Positions 47,118 through 60,878 of a stretch of DNA of 64,000 nucleotides are shown here, in pieces. This DNA is from Tremella fuciformis (lineage: Eukaryota > Basidiomycota > Tremellomycetes > Tremellales > Tremellaceae). The position numbers and the translations under genes were made by a program. Location: the NCBI GenBank assembly GCA_032768795.1, contig CP136490.1, positions 6,882,001 to 6,946,000 on the forward strand, given 5' to 3'. Position 1 is the first letter of the stretch, and the number at the start of each line of letters is the position of its first letter. The notes beneath the pieces were generated by a model that was not told where the DNA came from, ran no database searches, and was given only the letters and a program-made list of their open reading frames with translations.

Positions 47118-49971
47118 CTAGTACGGCAAACCACCATCTGCACCTCCCGCATCTGCCTCGTCCAGATCCCGGTAGCTCACTCTTCCTCTTCTTGCCCTGG
47201 GATCTTCTCCGCCTCCTATTGGCACTGCGATTCCCGTTCCCCCTCCTCCTTGTCTCGGATCATCTGCGAACCCTCCGATCCTTCCGCCCAATCCTCGCCC
47301 GCCACCATTGCCTTGTCCCATGGCACCACTGCCACCGCCACCGTTCATCCCAAACCCGCCTTGTTGCGCCGCCATCATCATCTGCTGCATCTGCAACATC
47401 ATCATCATTTGCTGCTGCATCGCGTTCCCGCCAAATCCGTTTTGCATTCCTTGACCTCCTCCACTGCCACCGTTACTGATGCCGTTTCCATTCATGGGCC
47501 CGCTCATGTTGGCCATGATGTTCGGTAGAGGCATCATAGGGTTGAACGCCGCGCCCGTCATATTGACCGCAGCTTGTGGTAGGCGATCATCGATCGCTGC
47601 CGGGGTCTGAGCGGAAGGCTGCAGTCTCTGAGGGTCGAGGACGAAATTGTTGAATACCGCATATTCGTCTAGTTTCGGCTTGATCGTCTCGGGGTGCTTG
47701 GTAGTGACGTGCTTGACGACGAATTCGGGCGCCTTGAATAGCTTGGAGCATTCTTTGCAGCGGTACTTGCTCTCCTCCTCTTGCCGGATGAGAGGTGCAG
47801 CCAAACGCTTCGTTGCCCTGCGCATAAGTCCGCGTGAGAGTTTGGAGCGTAATACGCACTCTTCGATATCCCGGCCTCCGTAATCCTTGACATCCACCTC
47901 GCCTAGCAGGGGTCGTAGCTTCATGTCCAGCACTTCTGACCACTTCTCGTCTCCGGTCTTGCGAGGGGCAAGGCGGTCTTTCAGCGGCTTGGGCTTCTCA
48001 ACATCCGGCTCTCGCGAGTCTGGGTCCTCACGACCCTCACGATCATCCGCCACAGCTTCTACGACTTCGTGCTTGACGGTCTCGTCGATCTCAGGCTTGT
48101 CTTCCGCCTCAGCCTCTGCTTCGGGTTTGGCTTCTTGTACCGGCTCCAGGTCCTCTTTGATAGCTGTGGAGGGGTCGGGTCGCACATGAGCTATACACTT
48201 GCGTTGCAATTCTTCGGGATACGCCATCGGTGCCACGCAGTAGTAGCACGTAGAAAGACCATTGCGCAGATAGGAGATCCAGTGATCGGCAGTGATCCTT
48301 GCCTGTATGATCAGCACTCAATATGTCAACGATAACCCGAGGAGACCTTTTGCACTTTTTGCTCCTCGCTGAGCTCCTCGCCTACAAGCCCTTCTCGTTC
48401 GACAAGTCTGTCGATGGTTTCTTGGACAACGTCGCTGACCCGCTCCTGAAGTCCGTCCGCTGCATTGTCGCCAGTGCCTTCGGCGTCCCCGCCTCCCCTG
48501 ACACTGTCGGCTAGTGCTTCTTCCTCAAGCTTCAGTGAGAGAACCTTGGCGTTCTCGGCATCCACCAGCAAGCGCTCAAGGGTGTTGGCGACCGGAGCAG
48601 TGACTCGCACCCGCCCAACAACAGGTGCAGCATTTACGCCCATGTGGAAGGTAAAGCTATCGATCTGCGAAGGTCAGCTGAATCCGCTTCGAGGCAGTCG
48701 GATGCACTTTTGAGCCGTCCAGTTCCTGCACGACTTCCTTGACATCGACGTTGTCATCGAACTGAGCCCATGCCACCCGATGAAAGGATTTCTTTATTTG
48801 CGGCTCAGTGATGGCGAGGTATTGGAATCCTTTGACTTTGGCAAAGAGCTGGGCGCGTCAGCTAAATGGGAAAGCAGCTGAAGCCAAGGGTACTGACATC
48901 TTCAAGGCTTTTACGGCTGGCTGAAGGGGGGACCGTTTTGACGAAGACCTGATGGCCCTTTGGCGGTACTTCTACCCTCTGCGCCTCATCGTGCGGTTGT
49001 TCTTCAAGGGCGCGATCGAGGCCTTCAGGCTCGTCATGGTCGGAATAGCGCCTGGAGAGGGAGGGCTTCTCAGACTCGTCTGCAAATGAGTGGGGTTTCG
49101 TCCATTGGATCGGCACTGACCTGACTGCTCGTAGCTGACATTGTCCATCTCCCCTGCACGCAGCTTCCGGGCATAATCTGTCGCAGTCTGACTCCGTCCG
49201 TGGCGATGGATACGCTGTCTCAAGGCCACCGACTCTTCATCATTCGAGTATCGCTCGCCGAACCATGGCGCGGTCCGATGTGTGAGGTAGAGGGCATACA
49301 GCTTATCGGTCAGCTCACGCCGGGCAGTGACTACTGAACTGACCTGGCGCGAGTAGTACTCTTTCCTGTATCTCTCGTATCTCTTGGCCATTCCGACCTT
49401 CTCCCGCGACACAAGACCTCCCCGCTCAAATTCCTCTTTCTGGCGGTGAACTTCTTCGAGGTCCTCCTGCGCAGTTTTTGGGTGCGTGACCCGGAACCAT
49501 TCTGAGAACTGGCGGAAGTTGAGCTGATAATCAAGAGAAGCTGGGTCTGGCAGATTGTGCTGAGGCCCGCCATGACGAGGAGGTGAAGGGGAATATTGGC
49601 GCGGCCGGTGAGAGGGTCCGCCAGGCGAAGGGGACCTGCGCCTTTTTTGACGACCTACGGGCTGTCAGCACGCATCTTTGCGAAAGGTTCATGGCATGGC
49701 AAGACTCACCGTATGGATCGTCGGGCGGATAGCCACGGCCTCGCTCGAAATCATCTCTATCCAGTCTTCGCTCCCATCTTTCGACCTCGGGATCGGGGTC
49801 TAACTCTCTTCGCGGGAACTCGCGCTCCCTGATCGGCTCGCGGCGGTCAAAGTCTTCCCTATCGCGCTCAAAGCGGGCGGGAGGAGGCGGTAGAGGCGGC
49901 AGGTCCTCATGCCTTCTCGGAATTGGCGCAAAGCCACCTCTGGAGAATCCTCGAAGCTCCTCGCCTGACAT
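47118..49971 (-). CDS. ARS2: Ars2/Serrate-like RNA-processing factor
   Basis: Nuclear cap-binding-complex partner of the Ars2/Serrate family, which links capped RNAs to export, decay or processing. The start ATG is at 49971 (MSGEELRGFSRGGF). The N-terminus is rich in Arg/Asp/Glu with RxxRE-type patches. Then FRQFSEWFRVTHPKTAQEDL and EKVGMAKRYERYRKEYYSRQ, LYALYLTHRTAPWFGERY, an RRM-like middle part, GLSTCYYCVAPMAYPEELQRKC, KWSEVLDMKLRPLLG, DYGGRDIEE, and the C2H2 finger YRCKECSKLFKAPEFVVKHV..KH, followed by FNNFVLDPQRL. The C-terminal tail is Gly/Asn/Met/Gln-rich (QQQMMMMLQMQQMMM) with RGG-like ends. At least six introns. Family order is complete. Confidence 0.9.
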
Positions 49972-50554
49972 GACTCTGAGATCAGCTCGTGCTCACGAGT
50001 GACGGAACTGTGGCGCACTTGTCAAGTCGGCTGGGAGAGGGGTTGCAGTTGAGCACAGGCAGGCAACCTAGGGCAGGCAGCAATCTGCTATGTCAAGTCA
50101 AGGGGGGTATAAGAACAAAGCAAAGCCCAAGTGAGATTCGGTTTGTGTCGAGAGTCGGTGACGGTCGCAATGGCAGGCATGACGGGAAAAGATAGTATAA
50201 GCCCAAGTTACGATCAACGTTGAGGTCGAGATATACCTGTAGCTCCTGTACTCGCAGTCCTCTCTACTCTGCAGAGTTCACCTCTATGCAAGAGGTTGGA
50301 AGGAGAAGCACCTCGAATCACTCGGACAGGGTAAGCTGAGGCGGAATCAAATCTCGAGGTAACTCGGTCAACGCGTGGCAAGCCTATCAGGATGATGTTT
50401 GACCCTGAGATTTGGATTGCAGATTACCCCGGTGATAGCCGGCAAAGGAGATCCATGATCCATGAATCCCATTCCCCCCTCTCCAACCTCAACCTCGGGG
50501 CGCCCCTCTTTCTTGGTCACTCTTCGACCACATCGACAAGTACATAGGCGCAAC
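49972..50554. other. Bidirectional promoter region
   Basis: About 580 nt between the divergent Ars2-like and NIPSNAP genes. No gene seen. The open frame from 50462 runs into the NIPSNAP frame, but the ATG at 50555 begins the mitochondrial presequence. Confidence 0.45.
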
Positions 50555-51727
50555 ATGTCAGCTCCTCGTCTTCTTGCAAGCTCCCGTCACGTGCTCAGCC
50601 GCACACCGCGCGCGGCCGCGACTCGCTTTTATCACCAAGGCGCAGTCCTCCGAGCTCCTGCAGACCGACCCGTTCCCGGTGTGACCCCCACCGCCAGTCA
50701 GGAAGATGATCCAAAGCAAGGCGGTACAGGCTTCTTTGGAGTGAGTCTCCCCTTTTCATAACCTGCGTAGGCAGTCATATTGACACGACCAGGCTCTCAT
50801 GTACGGTTCCAAGCAAGCCAAGGAAGAAGGCATGGTTGCCTCGCCCTCTGGCCAGCACTCCAAGCTAGTCGGGAGGGGCAAGTATGTGCACGAGAAGATC
50901 ACGCATAGCACTATCCCTTCGAAGCGAGCAGAGTATCTCCAGGCAGCAGAAGCCTACTTCTCGGCACTTCGGGACAAGACCGCCGAGCTGGGTGGAGTCA
51001 AATTGACTGGGAGCTGGGAGACCACAATCGGCTCGGTGGGAGACTTTACCCACATTCTGGAGTACGAAGGATACAAGGGCCTCGATTCTACCAACCGAGC
51101 GCTCAGAGACGATCCCGTGAGCTTTACCTCTCAAGATAAGGGCTGCAAGCTGACATGTGTAGGAGATGCAACAACTACTCAATAACCTCCTCCCATACAT
51201 CGTGAGCCGAGAGCATCAGATCGTCTCCGAGTTCTCGTTCTGGCCCTCTTCTCCGCCTCGGGACTCGGGTTTCCCCAACGGAGGGGTGTTCGAGATGAGG
51301 TCCTACCAGCTTCAGCCTGGCAAGTTGCTAGAGTGGGAGGGCGCTTGGCGACGAGGTCTGGAGGCACGGCGGCGATTCGTGGTAAGCAAGCTGTGAATCG
51401 TTGCGTGGAAGAGCTAAGTCTCCAGCAACCCGTCGGTGCTTTCTTCGCCCAAGTGGGACAGCTTCACGAAGTTCACCACATCTGGCAATACCCGTGAGCA
51501 GTCCAAAGGTCGCGTCAATATGTTATCGCTCACTGCAGTGATATGGAGACTCGGAAGGCGACGCGGGAGCAGGCCTGGTCTGTAGGCACGTGGAGTGACA
51601 CAGTCCAAGAGGTTGGCATTGGTTCCGCTGATCAGGCCTCATAGCTAAACATACAGACTGTCAAGCTCACCAAGGAGATGCGCTCCACCATCATGGTACC
51701 GTGCTCGTGGAGTCCGCTTCGCTGAGG
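50555..51727 (+). CDS. NIPSNAP-family mitochondrial protein
   Basis: Mitochondrial protein of the NIPSNAP family (two dimeric alpha/beta-barrel repeats; animal members sense mitochondrial damage). The start at ATG 50555 gives MSAPRLLASSRHVLSRTPRA, an Arg/Ser-rich presequence; an upstream in-frame ATG at 50462 would hide it. Landmarks: GGTGFFGALMYGSKQAKEEG, HSKLVGRGKYVHEKITHSTI, KAELGGVKLTGSWETTIG-type strand, FTHILEYEGYKGLDST, then the second domain GVFEMRSYQLQPGKLLEWEG with GLEARRRFV, PVGAFFAQVGQLHEVHHIWQ, DMETRKATREQAW, and VKLTKEMRSTIMVPCSWSPL before the stop at 51725-51727. Six short introns, all in phase. The length is typical. Confidence 0.88.
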
Positions 51728-52298
51728 GGGCTGTGTTCGAATCGGATCAATGTGCTCCCAACATCGCAGAGACCTGACCTACGTCGCGGGACCTCCGACG
51801 AAGACCGCACCATCATCACGCATTTATCGGTGAACTTTCCTGGAACGGGTCACGCTAGACATCAAGCATGCATGCTATCGCCTCGTCTTCGGCCACTTCG
51901 ACCATCCGGCGATGGCTGACTACTGACTGGAAGGACTTGAAGAGTATGGTAGCAGCCTCGTTAAGGTCGTGTTGATGCAAGGGGTAGCAACACCGCGTTT
52001 TGCCTGTGTCAACAGTGATGCTGAACACGAGGCAAGAAAATATCCCAAACACACGAATCGTGCCGATCACAACCTTGCCGGCGGTAGTAGGTGAGGCATC
52101 GCGACCATCTCGTTTGGAGCCTCATGTTGTCACCGCTGTCAAAGACGCGTACGGGGCATCGTCAGCGCCGCCGTCACCTCGCTATCGGCTATAAGAACCT
52201 CAAGCTCCAATCACTCGAGCACTCGCCACTCGCGCTTGCACTCGCATTTGCACTTCCACTTCCACTTACAGAGATACACTCGCATCACTCTGCACGAC
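51728..52298. other. Intergenic region, promoter of the first BTB gene
   Basis: About 570 nt. A TATAAG element at 52190-52195 lies about 105 nt before the BTB start. Between them the leader repeats CACTCG/CACTT-type words. A minus-strand open frame at 51855-52070 has no family feature or ATG at its start. Confidence 0.45.
52190..52195 (+). promoter_or_regulatory. TATA-like box of the first BTB gene
   Basis: TATAAG sits about 105 nt upstream of ATG 52299 and precedes a pyrimidine-rich leader. Inference from position only. Confidence 0.3.
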
Positions 52299-53313
52299 AT
52301 GGCCGACGAGCCTCCCAAGCCACCCGTCTCGACCAGACCACCGACTCCTATCCCAGGGCGGCTCAACACTCCTATTCCACCTCGGCCGCCCACTCCATAT
52401 CCCGACCAGGGCGTCACATCTCTTGTCCACCCGATTCCGACGCCTCTTACCCGACACAGTCGCGCTCCAAGCCCGCCGCGTCCAAGCACCCCGGCAAGCT
52501 CTGACAGCGACGAATCCTCGCGACAACAACGAGTGATGTGTCTTTTAAGGCGTTCTGATTCCTTGGAAGAGGAACCTTCCTCGGAGTCTACCGGCGGGGA
52601 GGGCTCGCGCAACAAGGACAAAGATATCACTGCCGGCTACAGTGACCCGACGGCAGATGTGGTCCTCAAGAGCGGTGATGGAAAGAACTTCCGCGTGCAC
52701 TCATACATGCTCAAGGCAAACAGGTATGAGATGATCCCTACAAAGAAAGGGCTCATGGGCCAGCGACGTCTTCCACGACATGCTTGTTGCCGACCACGTC
52801 GGCACTCCCGGCCAGGCGATCGAGCTCGATACCTCTTCAGAGCTCTTACGGCGCTTCCTCGACCTCATGCATGAGACGACATGGAGGCCGACCGGCACAT
52901 ACGAAGAGTGCAAAGAGCTGCTTGAGGTCACTGCAAAATATGGCGCCCCTCGTTTGGCCGAACGAATCCTGTGTCGGATCGCAGAATGCGACGACGTCGA
53001 CGCGTGGGACATGTTTGCGCTCGCTTCGCAGTACGACCATATCGGGCTGGCCAAACTCGCCATCCAGTCTATGGGCGGCTACGGGCATTACATGTACATC
53101 GAGGAAATCGACACTCGCGCGGCTGAAAAGGTGCGGGCGCCCTACCTCGTGGCGCTGTTCAAGACTTTGTCTCGAGCCTCGAGGGGCGACTCGTCGACCC
53201 CTACCTGGTATGAAATCTCAGCCAAGTTCACTCTGCGCGACCGAGACCCCCTCATGACCCTACCCGTAGGTCTCATGCCTCGCGGTCCCCGACCGATCCC
53301 GATGCTGGCTTGA
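52299..53313 (+). CDS. BTB/POZ-domain protein, paralogue 1 of a tandem array
   Basis: The start ATG at 52299 gives MADEPPKPPVSTRPPTPIPG, a long Pro/Ser-rich N-terminus. The BTB core follows: DPTADVVLKSGDGKNFRVHS, YMLKANR, then an intron ending before SDVFHDMLVAD, ELDTSSELLRRFLDLMHET, YEECKELLEVTAKYGAPRLAE, and DAWDMFALASQYDHIGLAKLA. A C-terminal extension runs through RAPYLVALFKTLSRASRGD to the stop at 53313. BTB domains usually dimerise and adapt substrates to Cul3, but no Kelch, MATH or zinc-finger partner domain is present. Many Tremellomycetes carry expanded BTB families of this stand-alone type, from memory. Its intron is placed as in the next two genes. Confidence 0.85.
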
Positions 53314-53470
53314 TCCCTTTGCGAGGTCAACTTGCCTTCGTTTGGCACGAACCCCTTGTAGACTGACACACACCAACGCATGTACCTGATGGAGCCCGAT
53401 TGGGAAGTGTGTGCGCACTGATGCCGATCGCAAGAAGAGTTGATAGGATTACCACTTTGTCAAGTGGACA

Positions 53471-54176
53471 ATGACCGTCCCGGCTCACTCAGCCCCGTCG
53501 CTTAACACTGCAGAAGTCCTGCTTCAATGCAACAATGGCAAGGTGTTTGCGGTACTCGCGAGCGTAATAACGGCGCAGAGGTGAGCACAATGGTGCACAG
53601 CAATGTGGCTGACGAGAAAGTGCAATGTTTCGCGACATGCTCGAAGGCTCGACAGCGGAACAACTCACAGTACCCATACAGCTCGATATCGAGTCCGAAG
53701 CGGTCCAGCACTTCGTCAACGTGTTGATCAATGACGATTGGGCGCCCGGCATGGACTGTAAATGGTAGGCTTGCAAATCTCTTCTCGTCATTCTTGAAAG
53801 ATTCGGCTGCTCCCAACTATGCGAGCGGGTAGTTGGGTGCCTGGGAATCTTGGCCAAGGAATCGCCTTGGGATATATTCGTTGTCGCCAGCCAATATGAC
53901 AACGTCGAGATCGCCCGAACAGCCGTTCGCTCATTCGCGTGCGACCCACAGCTACAAGGGGCGGCTTTCTCATTGCTTGCAAGTCGTGATACGATGGTCG
54001 TCCGGGCATCTTATGCCCTTGCGCTAGGGGCGGCGGTTCTTCGACATACGAAGACCGACCACGAAGTGCTCGATTGGTGCGCTATAGCTCAGTCTTTCGA
54101 CCCGGCTCGGCCATACGATTTTCGCCCCGCGCGTAAAGTAAGATTCGCGCTGATCCTCATGACGCCCGAACACTGA
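53471..54176 (+). pseudogene. BTB/POZ paralogue 2, interrupted by an in-frame TAG
   Basis: A shorter paralogue from ATG 53471 (MTVPAHSAPSLNTAEVLLQC). The BTB core reads NTAEVLLQCNNGKVFAVLAS, VITAQ, an intron at the array's shared position, SAMFRDMLEGST, DIESEAVQHFVNVLINDDW. Then GMDCKW is followed by TAG at 53766-53768, and the same frame continues ACKSLLVILERFGCSQLCER, ESPWDIFVVASQYDNVEIAR, up to the stop at 54174-54176. The sequence after the TAG aligns well with both neighbours (compare WDVCKALFGLLDRYDC in paralogue 3), so the TAG falls inside a conserved helix. I found no GT..AG intron that removes the TAG and keeps the frame. A recent nonsense mutation, readthrough or a sequence error are the options. 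Confidence 0.7.
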
Positions 54177-54441
54177 TGATCAGGTGTGCAAAGCGGGATA
54201 TACCGGTAGGAATTAGGATTGCGAATAGTTTGGGAGCTAAGCTTATCAACTACCGTCGTTGCATCTTTGGCGCAGATGAAACAGGACCACAACCTTAAAA
54301 AGCTGAAACGAAACGAGCGAGCTGAAACGCGCACAACCTTAGCGCGTGCACTGACCTTCCACGTCGGCCACCCGGCCAGACTTGCTGTCCGTGTTGATGT
54401 CGAGCTGCACGTTTCGTTTTTGAAGAGGCAAGAGGTTCACA

Positions 54442-55136
54442 ATGCTCAGAAGACCTCCCAGAAAGCCGTCCAAGCCGCCATACGTCGTGCCCCAGCAATA
54501 CGTCGACGCCAATGCCGAGATCGTCCTCGTCTCCGAGGACGGGCACCGCTTCGCCGTCCGCTGGTACATTCTCAAAACGCACAGGTCCTTCGCCTCTTTT
54601 GGCGCAGAGCTCTGCTGACGCCCAGCAAGGTATTCCAGGACATGTTCGATGCCTGCTCGCCTCGATCCTCTGAACAGCAAGCCGTGACCAGCTCGGAGAT
54701 ACCTATCGACGCCAAGGCCGTGGACTTACAAGCGCTCCTGGACCTGATGCACACGGGCGACTCTGCCCTGCTGGACCGGTGGGATGTGTGTAAAGCTCTA
54801 TTCGGCCTGCTTGACCGATACGACTGCGAGGGCCTCGCGCCGATTGTTCTTCTACGCCTGGAGGGGCTGGTGGACAAGGCTCCATGGGAGATCTTCGCCT
54901 TTGCCAGTCACATGGACCGTCTCTTCCTCGCGCGCAAAGCGATCTGCGCCTTTGATCACTTGCCGGGGTACCCGAGGCAGCGACGGGATTTTGTCAAGAC
55001 GCTGCCGATGTGTGAGGCACGGCAGGTTCGCTTGGACTATCTCTTGGGCTTGATACAGCGTATAGGAGATGCGGGCAGAGATGGCCGGGCCATCAATTGG
55101 GAGCGCATAGCCAGAGGCTACAGACCGGCCGTGTGA
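54442..55136 (+). CDS. BTB/POZ-domain protein, paralogue 3 of the array
   Basis: The start ATG 54442 gives MLRRPPRKPSKPPYVVPQQY. The BTB core reads NAEIVLVSEDGHRFAVRWYI, LKTH, a 41-nt intron (GTCCTT..CCCAG) at the same place as in paralogue 1, SKVFQDMFDACSPRSSEQQ, DAKAVDLQALLDLMHTGDSA, RWDVCKALFGLLDRYDCEGL, APWEIFAFASHMDRLFLARK. It ends ARGYRPAV-stop at 55136. The longer open frame from 54219 is another reading of the first exon and is not used. The protein is compact, with only a short tail after the BTB/BACK-like helices. It probably arose with its two neighbours by tandem duplication. Confidence 0.83.
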
Positions 55137-55232
55137 GATTTAGAACTGGGTGTATGACATATGTGACAAAGTACGTGTTGCATACAGCCAGCATGCAGAA
55201 GCAAAGTCCCGGTAGATCCCGCATGTTAGCCC

Positions 55233-57361
55233 TCATGCACGCCGTCCTCGCTTCATCTCCTCCTCGAACTTGATCCTCGGCTTGTGGTCGATGACCTGGA
55301 CAGAATACGTGCCGGAGTCCCCCTTCCACGACACCCAGTCCCGGGCATAGGTATGCGTCGTTGACCTGAGAATGGCGGCAAAAGAGTCGCACTGCCGTCA
55401 GCATCTTGTCTCGCGCTTCGAAAGAATGCTCACATTTGCCTCGGTCATACGGAATGAGTCGGGAACGAACGGCTTCAGGCTGACTATAGTCGCACCCTCC
55501 TTCAGGTCAAGGAACATGTGCTCGAGATCCTGATTGAGAACCGAAGGGAAGACCTCATTGTTAACGAGCTGCTGATCAGTATATGCTCAGGTTGTTAGGG
55601 CGTTGACACCCACAACAACATCGGCCCTATGGAGACGTTTCGTGACCTCTGGGTTGAAGCGAAAGTCGCATTCGTGCACTTCCAGCTCGGGATTGCCCAA
55701 GAGGGCCCACATGGCCCAGCGCCTCTTGATCTCTTCCACCTGCAATCGAGCGCAGTGAGACGGCACGGGTAGGAGCTCGAAGCCATAGCTTTTGCATCCG
55801 GCTTGAAGGGCCGCCTGGACCACGCAGTTGCCGACGCCGCTACCGAGGTCGACGAAGAGGGAGTCCGGACCGAGGTTGGTCTGGTCGATGATCTTGCTCA
55901 TGAAAGCGTGTCGTAGCTCGCCATACGAGTCCTCCTTCGCAGAGATGGCTCGCGCGACCTCATCGGAGTGCTTAGGGTGGTGCTGCCTGTTAGTAAGGGC
56001 TGGGCTACTGATCGTCAAATTCACGGCCAGCTCGTTCGAGTACGGCCCGACAACCCTCGCATAGGCCTGCTCATTGACCACCTCGACCAGTCTTCCCCAT
56101 TCCCTCTTCCGCAAGTCCCTCTCTTCCATCCACGTCCCCAAGGTTCCATCCGCCTGAATCTCCCTGAGGGCGTTATTGAAACGCTCAACAGCTTTCACGA
56201 AGCCCGGCCCATCTCTGCGATTGCGTGAGAGGGCTCGTCTAATGGCATCGGCGATCGTCCCATCTGTACCGTTAAAAGCTGGACCAGGCGTTCCTTCAGG
56301 CGTAGGCGACGGTAGGTGCGGCGCCGGGGAGTGTAAGCGCGAAGGGTGGTCCTCGAAATTATCTGACAATGATCCAAATATATGCCTGTGTGAAGGAGGA
56401 ATATACACTGAGTATCAGCTACGACCCGTGCGCCAAGCGGGAAGAGTTCACAGTCCAGTATTATTCTGATACAATCTCGTAGTTCCGAAATGGGCTGGAA
56501 CTCTCCCGCAACAGTCGGATTAAGCAAGCTGAACCTGGCGTATCAGTCTCTGTAACTCCCAGCGATGGTGACTAGACCTACCGCTCTGTACAACCAGGTG
56601 CAGGATACTGCAACTCCACCGAGGGCAGAGCCTCCTTCTCAAAACCCGCTTGAGGGAAAACTGGCCTCAGCCGCCCATACGTCTGCGAGTCATAAGAACT
56701 CACATGCAACATATTTGTCCAAGCTCTTCCCTTCCACAACCACTGGCAAAGCTGCAGCACCCATCAAAGGCTGCTTGATCCCTCGCAACGCCGTGTCCGA
56801 AGTGACAAACCCCTCCCAGGCTTGCCGTCCCTCTTCTTCGCTGAACAAGCGCATAGGCTTCCTGCCCAAAATCTCCTCGCCTCGATCCATAGGCGCCGTA
56901 GTTGTGTGTTTCCGCTTGAGTCTGCGTCGAAGTGCCTCCTTCCCGATATCAGAGGACGATCCAGCGTCTGAGCCCGAATCCGAATCGGACTCCGACATGA
57001 CCCTGGTGGGCTCTTCCGTCCTAGTCCTAACGGGGGCCTTGCCCTTCGCCCCACGATCCGAGGCGGGTGTAGCAGACTTTGACCCATCGCGTATCTTCAC
57101 CCGTGACGATGGGCCCGCAGACGGGCTGTCAAGCTTGCGCTTGAGGCCATTCGGGGTAGCCGAGGAGGAATGCGGGCTGGGCTTCGGTGGTCTCGAACCG
57201 ATGAGCGCCGCAGATGACGCATGGACAATCAGGGGTTTGCGAGGGGCTGAAGAGGCGAGCTTTGCGGCAGAGTTAGGGGGCGGGACTTTCTTTGAGGCCA
57301 CTCGGGCGACCGTGACGGTGGATTTGGATGGCGTCGGTCCATCGCCGAAGAAGGAAAGCAT
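55233..57361 (-). CDS. DOT1: Dot1-like histone H3-K79 methyltransferase
   Basis: Non-SET lysine methyltransferase acting on H3K79 in nucleosomes. The start ATG at 57361 gives MLSFFGDGPTPSKSTVTVAR, followed by a disordered Lys/Ser-rich N-terminus with an acidic Ser/Asp run. Then MYIPPSHRHIFGSL, YSNELAVNLTISSPAL, SYGELRHAFMSKIIDQTNLG, the SAM motif LFVDLGSGVGNCVVQAAL, KSYGFELLPVPSHCARLQVEE, DFRFNPEVTKRLHRADVVLV, NNEVFPSVLNQDLEHMFLDL, EGATIVSLKPFVPD, and the C-terminal DWVSWKGDSGTYSVQVIDHK. I place two late introns so that ADVV joins LVNNEVF and TEAN joins CDSFAAIL; both have GT..AG ends. It ends KRGRRA-stop at 55233. The catalytic core is complete. Confidence 0.92.
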
Positions 57362-57641
57362 CGGCTCGTGGGCGGCGTGCGATCCAAGCAGGCAGGCTGT
57401 CGGCAACTGCGGCGACAAGCAGGGTATCTGCACCAAGAGGTATCCGGCAGCGACCACGACACTACAACGCAGTGCGAGCCAAGACGCGAACAAGCGATGA
57501 ACGGAAATGTAGAAAGGAGACGTAAGGTAAGAGGTGGCGATGTAAAAACAGGCAGTCGCAAAAATCCCCGGATTGCGCGGCGACGAGGTCAGTCTGACAG
57601 GCGACATGCATGCTGTATGTATGTTTGGATGCTGCCACTGC

Positions 57642-60528
<2,887 letters not shown>

Positions 60529-60878
60529 CTTGCCGGCAGGCGACCAGGAGTTTGGCTGCGTACCGTGTGACTGTCCGCTATATCAACGAAGTAGGCTTCG
60601 AGCCTCACGGATCCTCCTCGCCGCCGTGCTCGTCACGAAATATAGATGAATAGAGAGGTGGGCTTGCAGAAGGGCCCATTCGAACACTGGTCACACTCAA
60701 GTGGGGGGGCTGAATTAAAGAAGTCCGATGGTCCGTGGCGGGTGGCGAAACCTCGCAGCACGAAAGAGAATGAAATCCGCATTACTGCCCAAGATCATGC
60801 ATAGATCCCTCGTCGCCGCGTCGTGGTCGTCCAGTCATCATGACGGTCGTCAGATTGTCGCGTCTACTAGCAGCCTCG
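60529..60878. other. Intergenic region between CDC5 and BEM1
   Basis: About 350 nt: CDC5 promoter side and BEM1 3' end. No gene seen. Confidence 0.4.

Noticed and set aside
51855..52070. Small minus-strand frame with a helical-looking C-terminus
   Set aside because: No ATG at its start, no splice chain, no family match.
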